Of a stretch of 64,000 nucleotides of DNA, positions 60,717-64,000 are shown one piece after another. Each line of letters begins with the position of its first letter. Within the stretch, counting starts at the first letter, position 1. The stretch covers positions 434,001-498,000 of the forward strand of contig NZ_BMHP01000004.1 in the NCBI RefSeq assembly GCF_014641075.1. Reading direction: 5' to 3'. The notes beneath the pieces were generated by a model. It searched no databases. It had not been told where the DNA came from and saw nothing but the letters and a program-made list of their open reading frames with translations. Source of the stretch: Paenibacillus nasutitermitis. Its GTDB lineage: Bacteria; Bacillota; Bacilli; Paenibacillales; Paenibacillaceae. The position numbers and the translations under genes were made by a program.

Positions 60717-61540
60717 GAAGCAATCGAACGGCCGAGTTTCTGCGTTACGCGATCGTCATTGCGCTGCTTGCAGCGACCTTTTATCCGATTTTGTTCATGC
60801 TCTTCACGTCGGTGAAGTCGACCGGCAGCTTCGCGCTGAACTTCTTCCTGCCGGACTTGACGGCCATTCACTTCGACAATTACATGAAAGCGGCGCCGAA
60901 CGTGCTGCCTTACATCTGGAACAGTGTCAAGGTATCCGTGCTGAGTGTGGCCGGAATTCTGTTCGTCGGTTCGGGATCCGCCTACATTTTCGCCAGATTT
61001 CGGTTTCCGGGCAAAGAAATACTGTATCAGATTCTGATCTCGATGATGATGATCCCGAGCATTCTGACGTTCGTGCCTTCGTATCTGCTGATGAGGGATC
61101 TGGGATTGCTGAATACGCACTATGCGTTGATTCTGCCAGGCATTGCGCTCGGTTTGGCTTTTGCGGTGCTGCTGCTTCGCACGTTTTTTGAGAGCATCGA
61201 TCAGGGCTTGATCGAAGCGGCGCGGATCGACGGCGCAAAGGAATTCCGCATTTTGATCCAACTCGTGCTTCCTCTGACGATTCCGATGATTTCGACGGTA
61301 GGCATTTTGAGCATTCTGCGTACGTGGAACGATTTTCTGTGGCCGCTCGTGACGCTCAGCAAGGATAGTTTGCGGACGCTGCCGGTCGGACTGGCGTTCA
61401 TGGTCGACAAGCCGGGCGTCAGCCAGTTCACCGTTATGATGGCGGGCTATACGATCGCTTCCGTCCCTCTGATCATACTGTTTCTGTTTGCGATGAAGCC
61501 TTTTATGGATGGCATTAATGCAGGTGCGATAAAAGGATAA
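60713..61540 (+). CDS. Sugar ABC transporter permease, MalG-like
   Basis: A 275-residue permease with EAA loop LIEAARIDGAKEFRILIQLV followed by LPLTIPMIST and the C-terminus INAGAIKG. It overlaps the upstream permease by 4 bases (translational coupling) and is followed after 6 bases by the mannosidase. The pair forms the membrane channel of the importer. Confidence 0.95.
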   Translation: MRSNRTAEFLRYAIVIALLAATFYPILFMLFTSVKSTGSFALNFFLPDLTAIHFDNYMKAAPNVLPYIWNSVKVSVLSVAGILFVGSGSAYIFARFRFPGKEILYQILISMMMIPSILTFVPSYLLMRDLGLLNTHYALILPGIALGLAFAVLLLRTFFESIDQGLIEAARIDGAKEFRILIQLVLPLTIPMISTVGILSILRTWNDFLWPLVTLSKDSLRTLPVGLAFMVDKPGVSQFTVMMAGYTIASVPLIILFLFAMKPFMDGINAGAIKG

Positions 61541-61546
61541 CATACC

Positions 61547-64000
61547 ATGAAAGGTTTGATGGATATGGGCAGTTTAGAGAAAATTCATGTTGTTTCGCAT
61601 ACGCATTGGGACCGGGAGTGGTACCGCGATTTCCAGGGCTTTCGAAAGCGGCTCGTATATCTGGTTGACGAGCTGCTGGACGTCATGGAGCGCGATCCGG
61701 AATACCGTTACTTCACGATGGACGGCCACACGGTGCTCATCGACGACTATCTTGAAATCCGTCCGGAAAATAAAGACCGCCTGTTCGCGCTGATCCGATG
61801 CGGCCGAATCGTTGTCGGTCCCTGGTATGTGATGCCGGACGAATTTCTCGTCAGCGGGGAGTCGCTGATCCGCAACCTGCTGACCGGGTTCCGCCGGTCG
61901 CGCGAATACGGAGCCCAGCCGATGCGCAGCGGCTACGTGCCGGATATCTTCGGGCATAACAGCCAGCTTCCGCAGCTGCTGCAGGGCTTCGGGATCGACA
62001 ACGCCGTCCTCTTCCGGGGCTTTAAAGGCAAGGATCAGGCGGCGGAGCTGCGGTGGCGGGGAGCGGACGGCTCGAGCGTTCTCGCTCTTCGTCTTGACGA
62101 GGATCGATCGTATGGCGATTTTTATTTCTTTATCCGCTGGCCGTTTGCGCCGGACGGATTCCGGTACGACAACGAACGATTGGCCAGGCAAGCGATGGAG
62201 ATGAAGCATTACAAAAGCGCGCGGGCCACGACTACGGTCGGTCTCGGCCTGGACGGTGTTGATCATGTGGAAATCGAGCCCGATATGGCACGGCTGCTGC
62301 AGACGCTGAATAAGGCGGACAAGGTCGGTTTGACGTTTGTCCACTCCACATTGGAGAAATATTTGGACGAGCTGCGTCCGCTGCTGGGCGATCTGGAGCT
62401 GCGCGAAGGCGAACAGCGTTCTCCCGGTCAGGCGGGGCTGAACAATATGGTGCTCGCCAACGTGCTGTCCTCGCGCTCGCCCTTGAAGCGCGATAATTGG
62501 CAGAACGAGCAGCGGCTCGAAACGTGGGCGGAGCCCTGGAGCGTATTCGCTTATCTTTCGGCAGGCAAAGCTTACCCGAAACGGTTTCTGGCGCAATCTT
62601 GGGAATGGCTGCTGCAAAATCATGCACATGATTCGATCTGCGGTTGTTCGATCCGTCAGGTTCACAAGGATATGGAATACCGGTTCGATCAAAGCCGTCT
62701 GCTGTCCGAGGGCGTGATCGAGGAGCAGCTGCGTTTTATCTCCAACCATATCAACGTCTCCTCCATACGGGGGGAGCGGACGGTTACCGTATTCAATCCA
62801 ATGAGATTCGAGCGCAGGGGCGTTGTCCTGTTCGATTTTTTCGTTCCCGCGGACAACCTTTCGAAGCTGCCCGGACCTTCGGTCGGAGCGGGAGGCTTCC
62901 GGATTTACGACGACAGCGGCGAGGAGCTGAGCTATCAGATTGTGGACGTTGCCCGCAACAAGACGCGAAGCTGGCGGCCTTACCGCGACATCCCGTATGC
63001 GGATCAGGCCGATTGGTACCGGGTCGCCGTTGATACAACCATACCGTCTTACGGATATCGCACGTTCGGCGTGGAAACCGTTAAGTCCCGCACACCCGGT
63101 CCCGGCGAATATACGGGCGCAGCACTCGTCGCGCCGATCAGACATCCGGGTTCGCTGCGGACGGGCGAACTGACTTGGGATAACGGTCGGGTCGGATTAA
63201 CAGTTCATCGCAACGGCTCCGTTACGATCGAAGACCATCACACGGGGGCGAGCTACGCGGGCCTGCACCTCTTCGAAAGCGACGGCGATGTCGGAGAAGG
63301 CTGGAACCGCATCGCTCCCGAGCTCGACGCCGTTTACGGATCGTGGAGCGGCGAAGCGGTCGTTTCCATCCAAGCGGACGGTCCGCATGTGGCAGTGATC
63401 GCGGTGGAAATAAAGCTGCCTGTTCCGGTCAGCGCGGTTCCAGGAGAGACGCGCCGCAGCGCCGACCTGATCACGCTTGCCATCCGGACGACGATTGAGC
63501 TGCGGAAGGCCGATCCGCTCGTACGCTTCCACACAAGCATCGTCAATACGGCCAGAGATCATCGCGTCAGACTGCGGTTTCCGACCGGCCGGAAAGCGGA
63601 CCATTACTATACGAGTACGCCTTTCGATTTGGTCCGGAGGGAGCGCCGAAGTCCGGATTACCGGGATTACATGGAAACTGACGCAAAGGTTGTTCCGCAT
63701 AACGGGATTGTGGCGATCCATGACGACAAGGCGGGGCTGGCGATTGTGAGCAAAGGACTTTATGAGGCGGCGATGACCGAAGAGGACGCGGCAACGGCAT
63801 TGTTGACGCTGTATCGTTCCACGCGCAAGGAAGTGCTTACCGATGGAGACGACAGCGGCCAATTGCTGCAGGAGCTGACATTCGACTACGCGGTTATGCC
63901 TTATGCGCCTGGTCCGGCTGTCGCGGAAAGCCTGTTGAGCGGCTGGCAAGCTTATGTGCAAGAGATTCGTTATCTGGATCGGGACAAGGACAAGGTCGTT
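61547..64000 (+). CDS. GH38 alpha-mannosidase (3' partial)
   Basis: The frame is open for all 818 codons to the window edge. GH38 hallmarks are present: metal-binding HTHWDREW (residues 18-25), the region with the nucleophile aspartate SGYVPDIFGHNSQLP (about residue 132), and AHDSICGCS (about 358). Family members are 850-1050 residues, so only the C-terminal beta-domain is cut. There is no signal peptide; it is a cytoplasmic enzyme that removes alpha-mannose from imported oligosaccharides, as in MngB-type systems. AAAGGA precedes the ATG at 61547; ATGs at 61559 and 61565 are alternatives. It is the fourth gene of the operon driven from 58067. Confidence 0.95.
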   Translation, partial: MKGLMDMGSLEKIHVVSHTHWDREWYRDFQGFRKRLVYLVDELLDVMERDPEYRYFTMDGHTVLIDDYLEIRPENKDRLFALIRCGRIVVGPWYVMPDEFLVSGESLIRNLLTGFRRSREYGAQPMRSGYVPDIFGHNSQLPQLLQGFGIDNAVLFRGFKGKDQAAELRWRGADGSSVLALRLDEDRSYGDFYFFIRWPFAPDGFRYDNERLARQAMEMKHYKSARATTTVGLGLDGVDHVEIEPDMARLLQTLNKADKVGLTFVHSTLEKYLDELRPLLGDLELREGEQRSPGQAGLNNMVLANVLSSRSPLKRDNWQNEQRLETWAEPWSVFAYLSAGKAYPKRFLAQSWEWLLQNHAHDSICGCSIRQVHKDMEYRFDQSRLLSEGVIEEQLRFISNHINVSSIRGERTVTVFNPMRFERRGVVLFDFFVPADNLSKLPGPSVGAGGFRIYDDSGEELSYQIVDVARNKTRSWRPYRDIPYADQADWYRVAVDTTIPSYGYRTFGVETVKSRTPGPGEYTGAALVAPIRHPGSLRTGELTWDNGRVGLTVHRNGSVTIEDHHTGASYAGLHLFESDGDVGEGWNRIAPELDAVYGSWSGEAVVSIQADGPHVAVIAVEIKLPVPVSAVPGETRRSADLITLAIRTTIELRKADPLVRFHTSIVNTARDHRVRLRFPTGRKADHYYTSTPFDLVRRERRSPDYRDYMETDAKVVPHNGIVAIHDDKAGLAIVSKGLYEAAMTEEDAATALLTLYRSTRKEVLTDGDDSGQLLQELTFDYAVMPYAPGPAVAESLLSGWQAYVQEIRYLDRDKDKVV

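Noticed and set aside
60617-61543. 308-codon minus-strand open frame
   Set aside because: Very rich in Q, R, H and N and antisense to a permease with a conserved EAA loop.
61574-63145. 523-codon minus-strand open frame
   Set aside because: Antisense to the GH38 mannosidase, which has clear catalytic motifs; composition is that of a shadow frame.

Overview
The window looks like chromosomal DNA from a Paenibacillus-type member of the Bacillales. The basis is the gene repertoire: AraC regulators with large membrane-bound sensor halves next to Lpl-type sugar ABC transporters, two giant SLH-anchored surface proteins, LacI and GntR/LacI repressors, strong AGGAGG-type ribosome binding sites and consensus sigma-A promoters. 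No rRNA, tRNA or CRISPR array was seen.

Layout. (1) 1-3731: tail of a sugar ABC permease operon and a membrane-bound AraC regulator. (2) 3875-10950: an AT-richer operon behind a consensus promoter, encoding a YciI-like protein, a PLP aminotransferase, an MBL-fold hydrolase, an LLM flavin monooxygenase and a complete polar-amino-acid ABC transporter. It is probably a pathway for scavenging an unidentified S- or N-substituted amino-acid-like compound. (3) 11194-17259, minus strand: an AraC sensor-regulator and an Lpl-type transporter (two permeases and a lipoprotein) with their own promoter and terminators. (4) 17444-26519: a scarred region. A VOC-family gene segment is present twice as a direct repeat, and the first copy carries an in-frame 162-bp deletion. 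Between the copies lie gene debris, a frameshifted secreted-peptide gene, a 1395-aa secreted Ig/propeller protein under a cre site, a GntR-solute-binding-protein fusion regulator and a group II intron remnant. (5) 26543-33738: a LacI-controlled operon (LacI, Gfo/Idh/MocA oxidoreductase, two permeases, lipoprotein, sugar isomerase/epimerase) with two matching operators around its promoter. (6) 33909-49156: two giant S-layer proteins, one carrying a metallophosphoesterase and the other long tandem repeats, with a leucine-rich-repeat protein between them. An operator sharing the LacI core lies before the first. (7) 49523-53303: carboxylesterase, AraC regulator and a GH99/WbsX-like protein. (8) 53433-56309: a palindrome array, then a minus-strand TetR / DUF4097-like / acyltransferase operon. 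(9) 56763-64000: a GntR/LacI repressor followed by a promoter and operator driving a sugar ABC transporter and a GH38 alpha-mannosidase that runs off the window.

Most of the window is devoted to binding, importing and processing complex carbohydrates, with each transporter paired to a dedicated regulator. The least explained parts are the amino-acid-like scavenging operon, the GntR-SBP fusion, and the surface phosphoesterase that may share an operator type with the LacI operon. Function assignments rest on recognisable motifs and family memory, not on searches.
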